From contig CAXXCR010000028.1 of assembly GCA_963668015.2 (NCBI GenBank), positions 1-64,000 of the forward strand: a stretch of DNA of 64,000 nucleotides. The letters run 5' to 3'. Origin of the DNA: Ilyobacter_A sp963668015. Lineage in GTDB: Bacteria > Fusobacteriota > Fusobacteriia > Fusobacteriales > Fusobacteriaceae. Made by a program: the position numbers and the translations under genes. Numbering within the stretch: position 1 is the first letter of the stretch; every line of letters begins with the position of its first letter. This document shows positions 50,525 through 60,354 of the stretch, one piece after another. The notes under the pieces were generated by a model. The model worked only from the letters and a program-made list of their open reading frames with translations. It did not search any database and was not told the origin of the DNA.

Positions 50525-51358
50525 TTAACTTATACTTGCTATGTGTATGCTGAACGAATAATGAATTTTTTTCCAGTTCATAAATGCTGTTTTTTATTCG
50601 TGAATAGATTATAAATTTAGAACTTTTGGACACAGAATAAAACAGAGGGAAAGAATTCGGGTTTTCAGATTTTAAATAATTAAATCGAGTTGTTATTTAG
50701 AATTATTGCTATAAATTACTGAATTTCTCGAAACCTGTCACTTTTTCTTGATAAAAAGTAACCAAAAATCAGCTAAAAGCTCTCGAAAATATGGGTAAAA
50801 CTCAGAAAATAATTTTCTGAGGGCTCATAAATCATAATCACTTCGTTCTTTGATTTATGGCCAAACTTGACTAAAATCACGCCTTCGGACACTAAAACTT
50901 TTCTAAAGATTTTTCTTCGATCTTTCTTTACGCTGATTATTTCAATGGCCAAAAAACCTAGAAATAATAACGTGCAAAGCATTTGAACTTAAACCCTTTT
51001 AAAAAATTACGTTAATAAATCATCTTCTGAAATCCACTTTCATTGAAATAAGGAGACTCGTCGACTATATTTCAATAGAAAGTTAGTTCGGAAGTGATTT
51101 TAGTAATTTTTTAGGGTGTCGTTTCTTTGATACTTTCTTTGGACAAGCAAAGAAAGTATGGCTAATAAATTCAATATTTGTTTTAAATACAGGTAGCAAC
51201 TTAGGTTAATTAATGGTAGTCAGGTAATTTGTGACGAAAAAAACTCTTTTTTTAAAATACTTTTTCTGCGTGGTATTTGTTTTAAATCTTTGTGAAACTC
51301 TGTATCCTAGGAAACTCAATGATTTATCGCTATAATTTTAATAAGCACCTCGACTTGT
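50525..51358. repeat. MITE-like element (copy h) split by a nested element
   Basis: The outer left end (TTAACTTATACTTGCT) and right end (AATAAGCACCTCGACTTG) are eroded. Left-half blocks (TTTTGGACACAGAATAAAAC) and right-half blocks (GTATTTGTTTTAAATCTTTG, GTGAAACTCTGTATCC) are those of the family. The halves are separated by the element at 50693-51206. Confidence 0.7.
50693..51206. repeat. Nested 514-bp element with 7-bp target duplication
   Basis: Ends ATCGAGTTGTTATT and GTAGCAACTTAGGT (inverted) match the IS982-like termini; flanks are a 7-bp direct repeat TAATTAA (50686-50692 and 51207-51213). The body differs from the other MITEs: it carries CTGTCACTTTTTCTTGATAA, AAAGTAACCAAAAATC, a CTCAGAAAATAATTTTCTGAG palindrome and GGACAAGCAAAGAAAGTATG. 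No ORF of note. Confidence 0.85.
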
Positions 51359-51535
51359 TTACTCTTTATTTAACAAGTTTTAATTAAAATTTAGAAAATT
51401 TTAATTCTGTAAAGCTAAAATGGTCTCTAATTTTATAATCAAGGACTTGTATATAAAGTTCAAAAATTTAAAATTGAAAAAAATATGAAAAAGATGTAGA
51501 ATAGCTTAATGGTTTTAAGTTATCGGAGGTGCTAA

Positions 51536-52375
51536 ATGTATAAAATACTGAAAAAAGAGATATTAAATAAAGACGTTGAAAAGATGGTGATCCACGCCCC
51601 TTTCGTTGCGAAAAAATGCAGGGCTGGACAATTCCTTATTGTTATGGTGGACGAAGAGGGGGAAAGAGTTCCTTTAACCATAGCAGATTATGATAGAGTA
51701 GAAGAAAGTGTTACCATTATATATCAAAAAGTTGGTTACTCAACCAAGCTGCTTGGGGAGAAAAAAGCGGGGGACGCTATATTTGCTGTGGCAGGTCCGC
51801 TTGGTAAAGCTGTAAAGCATATAGAAGGTAAAAGAATAGTGGGTGTCGCAGGTGGAGTAGGAGCTGCACCGATATACCCGCAGCTGAAAGAATACAAAGA
51901 GCTTGGATTCCAGGTTGATCTGATTCTCGGAGCGAGGAACACGGACTACATCATACTGAAAGAGGAGTTTGAAAAGGTAGTGGACAACTTCTATATCTGT
52001 ACAGACGACGGTTCTGAGGGTAGAAAAGGTTTTGTTACGGACGCGCTAAAAGAGCTGATCCAGCAGGGAGACAAGATCGACGAGGTAATCTCTATAGGTC
52101 CCCTTAGAATGATGAAGGCAGTTGTGGACATAACAAAGGAGCACGGTATAAAGACCTCTGTGTCGCTAAACCCTATAATGATAGACGGTACCGGTATGTG
52201 CGGAGGATGCAGGCTTACTTACGGTGAGGAAACAAAGTTCGCCTGTGTTGACGGACCTGATTTCGACGGGTTCCTTGTGGATTTCGACGAGCTTATCTCG
52301 AGACAGGGAATGTACAAGGAGAAAGAGTCTGAGCATGTCTGCAGGCTTGACGGACAAGTAAAAATTGAAAAATAA
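51536..52375 (+). CDS. nfnA: NADH-dependent ferredoxin:NADP+ oxidoreductase, small subunit
   Basis: 279-aa FNR-type flavoprotein: VPLTIADYD binds FAD, IVGVAGGVGAAPIYPQLKEY binds NAD, and the C terminus MCGGCRLTYGEETKFACVDG with a preceding GTG carries the [2Fe-2S] cysteines. With the 463-aa partner 30 nt downstream it forms NfnAB, which bifurcates electrons between NADPH, NAD+ and ferredoxin in strict anaerobes. Sulfide dehydrogenase (SudBA) is an older name for the same type. CGGAGG precedes the ATG. Confidence 0.9.
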   Translation: MYKILKKEILNKDVEKMVIHAPFVAKKCRAGQFLIVMVDEEGERVPLTIADYDRVEESVTIIYQKVGYSTKLLGEKKAGDAIFAVAGPLGKAVKHIEGKRIVGVAGGVGAAPIYPQLKEYKELGFQVDLILGARNTDYIILKEEFEKVVDNFYICTDDGSEGRKGFVTDALKELIQQGDKIDEVISIGPLRMMKAVVDITKEHGIKTSVSLNPIMIDGTGMCGGCRLTYGEETKFACVDGPDFDGFLVDFDELISRQGMYKEKESEHVCRLDGQVKIEK

Positions 52376-52405
52376 TTATAGAAAGCGGTTTTTAGGGGGG
52401 AAGCA

Positions 52406-53797
52406 ATGAGCAAATTTAATATGAATACAGAAAAAGTAAAAATGCCTGAAAGAGACCCGAAAGAGAGAGGGAAGAACTTTAAAGAGGTGGCGACAGGATA
52501 TACAAAAGAGCAGGCTATGGAAGAAGCCAAAAGATGCCTACAGTGTAAAAATCCCAAGTGTGTTATAAAGTGTCCTGTTGGGATAAATATACCTGAGTTC
52601 ATAAAAGAGGTTGCAGAAGGCAACTTCGAGAAGGCGTACGACATAATATTGGAATCAAACAGTCTTCCGGCTGTATGCGGAAGGGTATGTCCTCAGGAAA
52701 GCCAATGCGAAAGTGTATGCGTAAGAGCCGTAAAAGGAGAGGCTGTTGCCATAGGTAGGCTGGAAAGATTTGTGGCTGACTATATGAGGGAAAACAAGAT
52801 AGAAAACGATGTAAAAATAGAGAAGAACGGAAAGAAAGTGGCGGTTATAGGAAGCGGTCCTGCAGGACTTAGCTGTGCAGGCGAGCTTGCAAAACTTGGC
52901 TATGACGTGACTATTTTCGAGGCGCTTCATAAATCAGGCGGGGTTCTTACTTATGGTATACCTGAGTTCCGTCTTCCTAAAGATATAGTGCAGTTCGAGA
53001 TAGAGAAGATAAAAAAACTTGGTGTAGAGCTTAAAACGAACGTAATAGTGGGGAAATCAATAACTATAGACGAGCTTAAAGAGGAGTTTGAAGCCATATT
53101 CGTGGGAAGCGGTGCAGGGCTGCCTAGGTTTATGCAGATACCTGGCGAAAACCTAAACGGTGTCTACTCGGCAAACGAGTTCTTGACAAGGGTAAACCTC
53201 ATGAAAGCGTACGAGAACAACGCTGTGACTCCTATATCTGTTGGGAAAAATGTTGCAGTTGTAGGCGGGGGGAATGTGGCGATGGATGCCGCAAGAACAG
53301 CCCTTAGACTTGGTGCGGAGAATGTGTACATAGTCTACAGAAGGGGGGAAGCTGAACTTCCTGCCAGACTGGAAGAGGTACACCACGCCAAAGAAGAGGG
53401 GATACAGTTCAAGTTGCTTACAAACCCTGTGGAGATAGTAGGGGAAGAAGGCTGGGCAAGACAGCTTAAGTGCGTAGAGATGGAGCTCGGCGAGCCTGAT
53501 GTGTCTGGTAGAAGAAGACCAGTGGTGGTAGAAGGAAGCGAGTTCTTGATAGACGTGGATACTGTAATAATGTCAATCGGACAGACTCCGAACCCTCTAA
53601 TAAAGCAGACTACAAAGGATATGGATACCCATTCTTGGGGAGGTATCATAGTAAACGAAGAGACTATGGAGACTACCAAAGAGGACGTGTATGCAGGTGG
53701 AGACGTAGTAAGCGGAGCTGCGACGGTTATACTTGCAATGGGTGCGGGGAAAAAAGCCGCGGCAGCAATACACGAGAAATTGGGCAAAAAAAAATAA
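52406..53797 (+). CDS. nfnB: NfnB / NADPH-dependent glutamate synthase-like large subunit
   Basis: 463-aa protein. N-terminal cysteines CLQCKNPKCVIKCPVGINIP and AVCGRVCPQESQCESVCV hold two [4Fe-4S] clusters. The first Rossmann fold VAVIGSGPAGLSCAGELAKL binds FAD, the second VAVVGGGNVAMDAARTALRL binds NADPH; AGGDVVSGAATVILAMGAGK ends it. As it pairs with the FNR subunit and no glutamate synthase large chain is near, NfnB is preferred over GltD. GGGGGG is upstream. Confidence 0.9.
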   Translation: MSKFNMNTEKVKMPERDPKERGKNFKEVATGYTKEQAMEEAKRCLQCKNPKCVIKCPVGINIPEFIKEVAEGNFEKAYDIILESNSLPAVCGRVCPQESQCESVCVRAVKGEAVAIGRLERFVADYMRENKIENDVKIEKNGKKVAVIGSGPAGLSCAGELAKLGYDVTIFEALHKSGGVLTYGIPEFRLPKDIVQFEIEKIKKLGVELKTNVIVGKSITIDELKEEFEAIFVGSGAGLPRFMQIPGENLNGVYSANEFLTRVNLMKAYENNAVTPISVGKNVAVVGGGNVAMDAARTALRLGAENVYIVYRRGEAELPARLEEVHHAKEEGIQFKLLTNPVEIVGEEGWARQLKCVEMELGEPDVSGRRRPVVVEGSEFLIDVDTVIMSIGQTPNPLIKQTTKDMDTHSWGGIIVNEETMETTKEDVYAGGDVVSGAATVILAMGAGKKAAAAIHEKLGKKK

Positions 53798-53817
53798 TTT
53801 TTAATATTTGTATGTAA

Positions 53818-53850
53818 AAATTCCGGAACGACTGTTCTGGAATTTTTTTT
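53818..53850 (+). terminator. Terminator of nfnAB
   Basis: AAATTCCGGAAC/GTTCTGGAATTT with a run of eight Ts, 20 nt behind the stop. Confidence 0.88.
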
Positions 53851-54061
53851 AATAAATCCAATTAGATTTTAAGATAAAAGTTATATGAATAACACTATAT
53901 TTGTGGAGTATTCTATAAAAATAGTTGAAGTGTATATATAAAAGTTGACAGTTGGCTGAGGATGTAAGAGGATAATCTATATTATATAAGTAATAGTAAT
54001 TATGCTTAAAATGTATTTTATCATGGATAAAATTAGTTATTAAAAGGCGAAGGGAGTTTTT

Positions 54062-55180
54062 ATGAAAAAAGCAAAAAAAATAATACTTGTTATTATAGTT
54101 GTAATACTTGTGATTATATCAGCTGCTGAAAAAATAAGTAGGAACAAAGTGAGTATAGGGCTTATAACGACCATGTCAGGGGAATATTCCAACCTTGGGA
54201 CCTCTTTATTAAACGGAGCTTTAATGGCTGCAGAGGAGATAAATAAGAATAAAAAATTTTATGAACGCAAGATAGATTTAATAATAAGAGATGACAGGCA
54301 GGATGTAGCAGAGGTTCAAAGACTGACAAGTGAACTGATAGACGATGGAGTCGCAGCCATAATAGGCTTGTCAACTTCTAAAATGGCCGTGGCTGCCAGT
54401 GAAGTTGGAAACAAAAGAAAAAAATTGATAATAAGCGCAATAGCATCGACTAGCAAGCTGTCAGGGAAAGATGATTATTTTATAAGACTCACTTCTACGG
54501 CAGATAAACATGCAATAGCTTTGTCTGAAATATCAAAAGAGAAACTTAAGATAAAAAATGTTCTTTTGATTTATGATGATAATAATATAGCCTATGCAGG
54601 CTCGTTTAAGGACGCTTATATTAATGAGTTTACAGAAAACAATATTAATAAAGTTCAGGTAAAGACTGTACGTAACTGTAATAGCCTGGATTCATATTTT
54701 GATCCGAGCAGAGAGATAGAAGGGGTTGTCATAATAGCCAAACCTATAGATACAGCTCGCATAGTTCAACAGGTAAAAAAAACCTATAAAGAGATACCGA
54801 TACTTAGTTCCGGATGGGCGTATAATCAAAATTTTATAACCTATGGAGGCAAATATGCAGAAGGGGTATATACAACAGACAATTATAATTATGATTACCC
54901 AAGCAAAGAATTCATAAAATTTAAAGAAAATTATATGAAAAAGTTTGGAATAGAACCTGGACTTTCTTCACTTTCTGCCTATGAAGGGTTTAATATATTA
55001 GTGAATGCTATAGAAAAAACCAAATCTCTTGATAGTGAAGAACTTAAAAGAAAAATCTTATCATCTGAATCAGATCCATTTTTTATACAGCCAGGCAGTT
55101 TTGATAAATTTGGTGATTGTGAACGGGAGATTATTATATTTCAAGTAAAGGATGGTAAATTTGAAAGAGTTGAAATCTGA
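54062..55180 (+). CDS. Membrane-anchored branched-chain amino-acid-type binding protein
   Basis: 372-aa Peripla_BP_6 protein. The first 24 residues are a strong hydrophobic anchor (IILVIIVVILVIISAAEK) without a lipobox. The binding fold starts VSIGLITTMSGEYSNLGTSL and continues LLNGALMAAEEINKN, VAAIIGLSTSKMAVAASEV and the late YKEIPILSSGWAYNQNFITY. No permease or ATPase is nearby. Its partner 48 nt downstream is a diguanylate cyclase, so it is probably a ligand sensor subunit and not a transport component. Confidence 0.85.
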   Translation: MKKAKKIILVIIVVILVIISAAEKISRNKVSIGLITTMSGEYSNLGTSLLNGALMAAEEINKNKKFYERKIDLIIRDDRQDVAEVQRLTSELIDDGVAAIIGLSTSKMAVAASEVGNKRKKLIISAIASTSKLSGKDDYFIRLTSTADKHAIALSEISKEKLKIKNVLLIYDDNNIAYAGSFKDAYINEFTENNINKVQVKTVRNCNSLDSYFDPSREIEGVVIIAKPIDTARIVQQVKKTYKEIPILSSGWAYNQNFITYGGKYAEGVYTTDNYNYDYPSKEFIKFKENYMKKFGIEPGLSSLSAYEGFNILVNAIEKTKSLDSEELKRKILSSESDPFFIQPGSFDKFGDCEREIIIFQVKDGKFERVEI

Positions 55181-55228
55181 AAGAATTGAAATTTGGTTTT
55201 AAAATTTTGAATCAGAAGGTGGTTTTAC

Positions 55229-57145
55229 ATGAGGAAACGAAGCTTAAAGCAGTTTTTATTCGGCAGACTTATTCTTATGGTAATATTTCCCATATTTTTA
55301 ATAAGCAGTGCGGCAATATTGATATCTGTAGACAGTGTTAAAGAGAGTATAGAAAGAAGAAACACAGCTATACTTGCTTTATTGAACAATGTTTTAGAGC
55401 ACTCGGAAAACAATTTATCTCAAACCGGAGGCATATTTTTAAACGAATATACTGGAGCTCATGAAAAAAATAAATTTCTTAATAAATTAGCAAAAGATTA
55501 TGAGGATTTTGAAAAAATCCAGGTATTGGATTTAAATGGAAATGTAAGATATTCTTCATTGGGAAGTACCGAAATAGGAAATGATATGTCAAATTTTGAA
55601 CCGGTGAAAAAAACAATGAATGGATCGTTAGTTTCATGGTCGGGAGTTTTGATATCCCCAAATGGCAATCCGATAATTATGGTGGCAAAAAAAATTGGTC
55701 AAAATATTCTGGTTGGACAGCTAGATATAGAAAAGTTTAGCAGTATCTTAAAAGATACTATTCAAAACAGCACCAGCAAGATGATGGTTCTGGATAAAGA
55801 GGGTAACTCCATATTTCATGACGGAGAAGACATTAGTTCTGAGGACAAGAACATCTTGAGATATGAATATGTATCTAAAATAAAAAATAATGATGTGTAC
55901 AAAACAAATTTCATAAAGGGCAACGGCAGAGGCAACATAATACAAAACTATATGAGACTTAGAAAACCTGAATGGACAATAGTATTTATAGAAGAAGCTG
56001 GCAAAAGTTTTGTCTTCATGTGGGATTTTTACAAACAGATACTTTTTGTATTGGCATTATTAGCTTTTGTGATGATTTTTACTACTTATTCGATTACGAA
56101 AAGTATCTTAAGTGATGTGAATAAGCTAAAAGTCATCTCTAAAAATGTAATAGAGGGTAAAATTTGTAGAAATGAAGATTATATGGTAAGTGAAACTTTG
56201 GAATTGGCGGATAAATTTTTTGAAATGGGGAAAGTAATATTAGAAAGGGAAAAAAGTATAAAAGAAAAAGCTCTATTTCTTCAGAATTTGATTGATACGA
56301 TTCCAAGTCCTGTATTCTACAAGGATAAATATCATGTTTACCTGGGATGTAATGATGCATTTGCCGATTATATAGGTATAGAGAAAGAAAAATTTCCAGG
56401 TAAAACTGTGTATGACGTGGCTCCAAAGGATAAAGCTGATGTATATAAAAAAGCAGACGATGAAATTTTAGAAATAGGGGAGACTCAAATCTATCAAACT
56501 AAAGTTGTAGATGCATTTGGAAATGAGAGGGACGTTAAATTTTATAAGTCTGTATTTAGAAATTTTAATGGTGAAAAAGCTGGTATTATTGGAATTATGC
56601 TCGATGTAACTGAACTTAGAAAAATACAGGACAAGCTGAAAAAACTTTCTGTAAAAGACAGCCTTACTGAAATATACAACAGACGTGGATTTGAAGAACT
56701 TTCCAATAATAGGTGGAGAGAAGCAATCAGATACAAAAAGGATGTGTCTGTTATTATGCTGGATATTGACAATTTTAAACTATACAATGACCATTATGGA
56801 CATCAAGCAGGAGACGAGTGTTTGAAAAAAATTGCGGCAACATTGGCAAACTCCTGCAAAAGACCATCTGATATTGTTGGACGTTATGGTGGAGAGGAAT
56901 TTATAATACTTCTTTTTGATACTAATTTGGATGGAGCGTGGGGAGTGGCTGAGTCTATAAGGAAAAATATAGAAGGATTAAATATAGAGCATATTGGGTC
57001 AAAAGGTGAAAAAATAGTTACTGCCAGTTTTGGGGTGGCTTACCAGAAACCTGAACGTGAAGATAAAATTGATAAACTCATATGTAATGCGGATAAGCTC
57101 CTATATAAAGCAAAGGAAAGTGGAAAAAACAGGGTAATATTTTAA
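55229..57145 (+). CDS. Cache-PAS-GGDEF diguanylate cyclase
   Basis: 638-aa sensor. Helix 1 (about residues 13-35) and helix 2 (268-290) bracket a 230-residue extracytoplasmic Cache-like domain (EKIQVLDLNGNVRYSSLGS; GSLVSWSGVLISPNGNPIIM). A HAMP-like linker, a PAS domain (about 345-460; FYKDKYHVYLGCNDAFADYI) and GGDEF follow (DSLTEIYNRRGFEEL, MLDIDNFKLYNDHYGH, RYGGEEFIILLF). GGEEF is active-type and RPSD before it is an RxxD inhibitory site. The binding-protein gene just upstream may deliver its signal. GAAGG starts it. Confidence 0.9.
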   Translation: MRKRSLKQFLFGRLILMVIFPIFLISSAAILISVDSVKESIERRNTAILALLNNVLEHSENNLSQTGGIFLNEYTGAHEKNKFLNKLAKDYEDFEKIQVLDLNGNVRYSSLGSTEIGNDMSNFEPVKKTMNGSLVSWSGVLISPNGNPIIMVAKKIGQNILVGQLDIEKFSSILKDTIQNSTSKMMVLDKEGNSIFHDGEDISSEDKNILRYEYVSKIKNNDVYKTNFIKGNGRGNIIQNYMRLRKPEWTIVFIEEAGKSFVFMWDFYKQILFVLALLAFVMIFTTYSITKSILSDVNKLKVISKNVIEGKICRNEDYMVSETLELADKFFEMGKVILEREKSIKEKALFLQNLIDTIPSPVFYKDKYHVYLGCNDAFADYIGIEKEKFPGKTVYDVAPKDKADVYKKADDEILEIGETQIYQTKVVDAFGNERDVKFYKSVFRNFNGEKAGIIGIMLDVTELRKIQDKLKKLSVKDSLTEIYNRRGFEELSNNRWREAIRYKKDVSVIMLDIDNFKLYNDHYGHQAGDECLKKIAATLANSCKRPSDIVGRYGGEEFIILLFDTNLDGAWGVAESIRKNIEGLNIEHIGSKGEKIVTASFGVAYQKPEREDKIDKLICNADKLLYKAKESGKNRVIF

Positions 57146-57150
57146 ATTGA

Positions 57151-57180
57151 GAAAGGCTGCTGATTTTCAGCAGCCTTTCT
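57151..57180. terminator. Terminator between converging genes
   Basis: GAAAGGCTGCTG/CAGCAGCCTTTC, a 12-bp perfect stem; it overlaps the stop of the LolA-like gene on minus. Confidence 0.8.
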
Positions 57181-57928
57181 ATCTTCTTTCAAGATTTTTA
57201 AGTGTGAATACGTTTTCCGGTATATCCGAATTTATTTGAATGTTTTTTAGGATCAGTCTTGTATAGGAGTCCAGTCTTATTTTATCCTCCATTTTAAAGT
57301 TGGTTATATAATATCTGTCTCCTATTTTTTGTATCTCTTCAACAGTGAGAATTTTGAGCAGTTTACCGGATTTAGCGTACATACTTGAGTTTTTTAAAGT
57401 GTAGGTGGCTTTGTCGATATCTATTACTCTTCTATGGTAGGATGTGTCTACCCCCTCTTTTGCCACTAGCTCCAGGGTGTACATTTCGTCTGTTTTAGAA
57501 AGTATAGTAGCATCATACAGTTCGCTCAGCTTGTTTCTGTCGGTCTGGTCTTCGTAGGAAATATCGCTTCCCATCATATTCTGCCTCAGCATATGCCCTG
57601 ATATTTTTATTGTTCGGTTGGCTTTAGGGAAGTACATCCAGAGATTTTCATCATTTCTGAGATATCGAGTTCCTTTATCCCTAGGGGGTGAAGTGAACTC
57701 GATAAAGGCTTTTTCAGCCCCTATTGCACGGATATTCATATTTTTTTTGTAGACCTTATCTTTTTTATTTATTATCATTTCACCTTGATAAATTACTTTA
57801 TCCGGCGTCATATTGTAGTCCACTTTATCTAAAATTTCTGCTGCAGTATCACAGTATATCTCTGTTGAAGCTTGGCAGTATATCAATACAGAACATAAAA
57901 TAAATATTAAAAAAAATAGCTTTTTCAT
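57179..57928 (-). CDS. Outer-membrane lipoprotein-sorting (LolA-like) protein
   Basis: 249-aa protein with a signal peptide (LFFLIFILCSVLIYCQAS). The domain shows EILDKVDYNMTPDKVIYQGE, then IRAIGAEKAFIEFTSPPRDK, GTRYLRNDENLWMYFPKANR and HMLRQNMMGSDISYEDQT, the consensus of LolA-like 'outer membrane lipoprotein-sorting protein' genes that travel with MacB/LolC-type permeases. It is expected to ferry a lipid or lipoprotein through the periplasm. Last gene of a five-gene unit. GGGTGG starts it. Confidence 0.87.
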   Translation of the reverse strand: MKKLFFLIFILCSVLIYCQASTEIYCDTAAEILDKVDYNMTPDKVIYQGEMIINKKDKVYKKNMNIRAIGAEKAFIEFTSPPRDKGTRYLRNDENLWMYFPKANRTIKISGHMLRQNMMGSDISYEDQTDRNKLSELYDATILSKTDEMYTLELVAKEGVDTSYHRRVIDIDKATYTLKNSSMYAKSGKLLKILTVEEIQKIGDRYYITNFKMEDKIRLDSYTRLILKNIQINSDIPENVFTLKNLERR

Positions 57929-57937
57929 ACGACCACC

Positions 57938-59149
57938 CTATTCATTCCTAAGATTTTCTACAGCAGATTTTTTTAATTCTGGATTTATGGATATCAAAGT
58001 GGAAAAAACAGATGCTATTAATCCAACTGTAAAAGATCTTAAGAGTATTTTAAAAGAAAACCCCATATATATTATACTCTTTACATTAATTTCGTCTGAA
58101 ATATTTTCCACAACAGAACCCAGATTTACACCTTTTACAGAGTAATAATAAACTATTCCTCCTCCCAAAAGCATGCCTAAAAATGCCCCTGCTACACCGA
58201 TTATGCCTCCTTCGATACAAAAGAGGGTTCTTATTTTTTTTGTATGCATACCCATAGACTTCAATATGCCGATCTCTTTTCTTCTTTCGAAAACCACCAT
58301 TATCATAGTATTTGAGATTCCCACAGCGCAGAGTATGGCAAGTATACTTATAAAAATCGACCTGACTATTGGAAGTACTTTTGAGATGTACTTGTTTATA
58401 CCGATTTCATTCCAGTTTTTTATCAAAACATGATCCTGATACTCGTTATTTAATAAATTGTATATTTTTTCCCCCTCTTCTTCATTTTGGGAGAAAATAA
58501 GGTATTCGGTGCAGTTTGAACCCAGATCAAGCAGATATTGGGCGTCTGTCAGTGTGATATAGAAGCTTCGGTTTAACCTGCTGTTGTCCATCTTGTAAAA
58601 TCCGCAAACGGTGTAGTTTAGGGCTGATATTGAACCGTGCTGCGTTGACGTCAAAAGGGTTACTTCATCTCCTATGTTCAGGTTTAAATTTCTTCTTAAT
58701 TTTTCCCCTACAAGAATTTCATTATGCGACTTGAAATCCAAAAATCTTCCCTCGTAGATAAAGTGTTCAAACCCTATTATGTCGTAGTCAGCCTCTTCTA
58801 CAGCGAATCCCAGCCCCCTTTCATCCTCTTCGCCGTAAAACATCATTGCAGCAAATTTAATCCTGGCGCTGTCTTTAAAAACTGCCCCGCTTTTCAGAAG
58901 ATTTTCCCTTATCGGTAGAAAATCAATATTGGAGTCCACATTGAGTGATTTTTCCTTTAACTCAAAGTCCAGAGCGCTTACGCGGATGTCGCCGCTCATT
59001 CTTTTTCCCTCTTCCACAAACATAGCCTCTACTCCAAAAAACCACCCCTGCCCCACAGTCATACCGGCAATACCGATAAGCACGATAAGAGACGTAAGGA
59101 AGCTACGTTTTCTATTCCTGGATATATTTCTAAATGCCATGCGAAGCAT
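57938..59149 (-). CDS. FtsX/LolE-type ABC permease 2
   Basis: 403-aa permease of the MacB/FtsX family: one helix at residues 15-35, a large periplasmic domain (about 35-260), then three helices near the C terminus. MLRMAFRNISRNRKRSFLTS is the typical start; ERRKEIGILKSMGMHTKKIR the coupling helix; GGIIGVAGAFLGMLLGGGIV follows. It pairs with the other permease. GGTGA precedes the ATG, 8 nt after the upstream gene. Confidence 0.88.
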   Translation of the reverse strand: MLRMAFRNISRNRKRSFLTSLIVLIGIAGMTVGQGWFFGVEAMFVEEGKRMSGDIRVSALDFELKEKSLNVDSNIDFLPIRENLLKSGAVFKDSARIKFAAMMFYGEEDERGLGFAVEEADYDIIGFEHFIYEGRFLDFKSHNEILVGEKLRRNLNLNIGDEVTLLTSTQHGSISALNYTVCGFYKMDNSRLNRSFYITLTDAQYLLDLGSNCTEYLIFSQNEEEGEKIYNLLNNEYQDHVLIKNWNEIGINKYISKVLPIVRSIFISILAILCAVGISNTMIMVVFERRKEIGILKSMGMHTKKIRTLFCIEGGIIGVAGAFLGMLLGGGIVYYYSVKGVNLGSVVENISDEINVKSIIYMGFSFKILLRSFTVGLIASVFSTLISINPELKKSAVENLRNE

Positions 59150-59157
59150 ACTATCAC

Positions 59158-60348
59158 CTAATCCCTTATAACTTCAACAGGGTTCAATTTCGTTGATTTT
59201 ATTGAAGGGTACAATATCGCCAAAATAGAAATCAAAACACCTATAAACATAAAAATCAATGACCTGCTTAAATTAAAATATGTATACAGTTTTTCAGAAA
59301 TGGGTATGCTCATACCCAGGTCGGCTGTGTCTAGGTCTATCGGGATTCCCTCTTTTTGGAAATGGAGTACAAATATCGTACCCATTACAAATCCCAGGAA
59401 ACTTCCGATTAAGCCTACGATGCTTCCCTCGCCGAGAAAGAGCATAAGGATATCCTTTCTGGGCATACCGTTTGCCATCATAATACCGATTTCCTTTTGC
59501 CTCTCCATCATAGCCATTATCATAGTGTTGGCAATCCCGACCCCTGCCATTAAAAGTATCGTAAAACTGATTATGACAAAAGCCCTTCTTCTTATTCTGG
59601 TTATTTCAAGCACTCCTTTTATTTCGTCGCGCCAGCTGATAGCCTCTACTCCCAGATCTTCGATCTTTTTTATCTCATCAAAGCTAAGCTCCCCTCTGAC
59701 GGCGATGTCGTTGACTGATGTTGTGTCTGCAAACTGCTCAGCCAGCTTGATATCAATGAATACGAGTCTGCTGTCTAGAAAAGGATTTCCTGTTTGAATG
59801 ACACCGTCAACGGTGAGGTCGTAGGCGTTTATCCTGTTTTGGGCGGTACGAGCTATAACTGTCAGCTGGTCCCCGAGCTTTAATTTTAACAGTTTAAACA
59901 GTTCGCTTCCCACTACAATTCCTTCTGGATTATCCAGAAACACTCCGGAACTCATATACCCGCTTCGATTGAATACGGAGTTTTCAAGTTTCTTATCCAC
60001 TCCCAGTATATCGACTGAAAGCTCTTCTAAGCCATCGGTAACACTTCCCTGGAAACTTATTCTGGGAGAGTTTTTATACTTACTGAGAATAGTCATAACC
60101 TCAGCGGAGTTTTCTATTGGGAATTCGAGCTGGTCGTTGTCGATTTTATCCTGGTGAAAACCTTTTGAATATAGTTTATAGTCGGCTAGCTCGGTTTTTA
60201 TATAGATATCCTTTACCTGGTTTTCCAGACCGCTGTTAATTCCCTCTCCTATTATTGCCAGAAATATCCCAACTATCATTGTTATCATAGTCAGGATGCT
60301 TCTGGATTTATGTCTGAAAATATTTCGAAACGCCATTCTTAAAATCAT
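59158..60348 (-). CDS. FtsX/LolC-type ABC permease 1
   Basis: 396-aa sister of the next permease: ILRMAFRNIFRHKSRSILTM, a periplasmic domain of about 220 residues, MMERQKEIGIMMANGMPRKD and GEGSIVGLIGSFLGFVMGTI. The two are about equally long and probably form a heterodimer, like LolC and LolE. GGAGGAG precedes the ATG; the gene begins 6 nt after the ATPase stop. Confidence 0.88.
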   Translation of the reverse strand: MILRMAFRNIFRHKSRSILTMITMIVGIFLAIIGEGINSGLENQVKDIYIKTELADYKLYSKGFHQDKIDNDQLEFPIENSAEVMTILSKYKNSPRISFQGSVTDGLEELSVDILGVDKKLENSVFNRSGYMSSGVFLDNPEGIVVGSELFKLLKLKLGDQLTVIARTAQNRINAYDLTVDGVIQTGNPFLDSRLVFIDIKLAEQFADTTSVNDIAVRGELSFDEIKKIEDLGVEAISWRDEIKGVLEITRIRRRAFVIISFTILLMAGVGIANTMIMAMMERQKEIGIMMANGMPRKDILMLFLGEGSIVGLIGSFLGFVMGTIFVLHFQKEGIPIDLDTADLGMSIPISEKLYTYFNLSRSLIFMFIGVLISILAILYPSIKSTKLNPVEVIRD

Positions 60349-60354
60349 ACTTAT

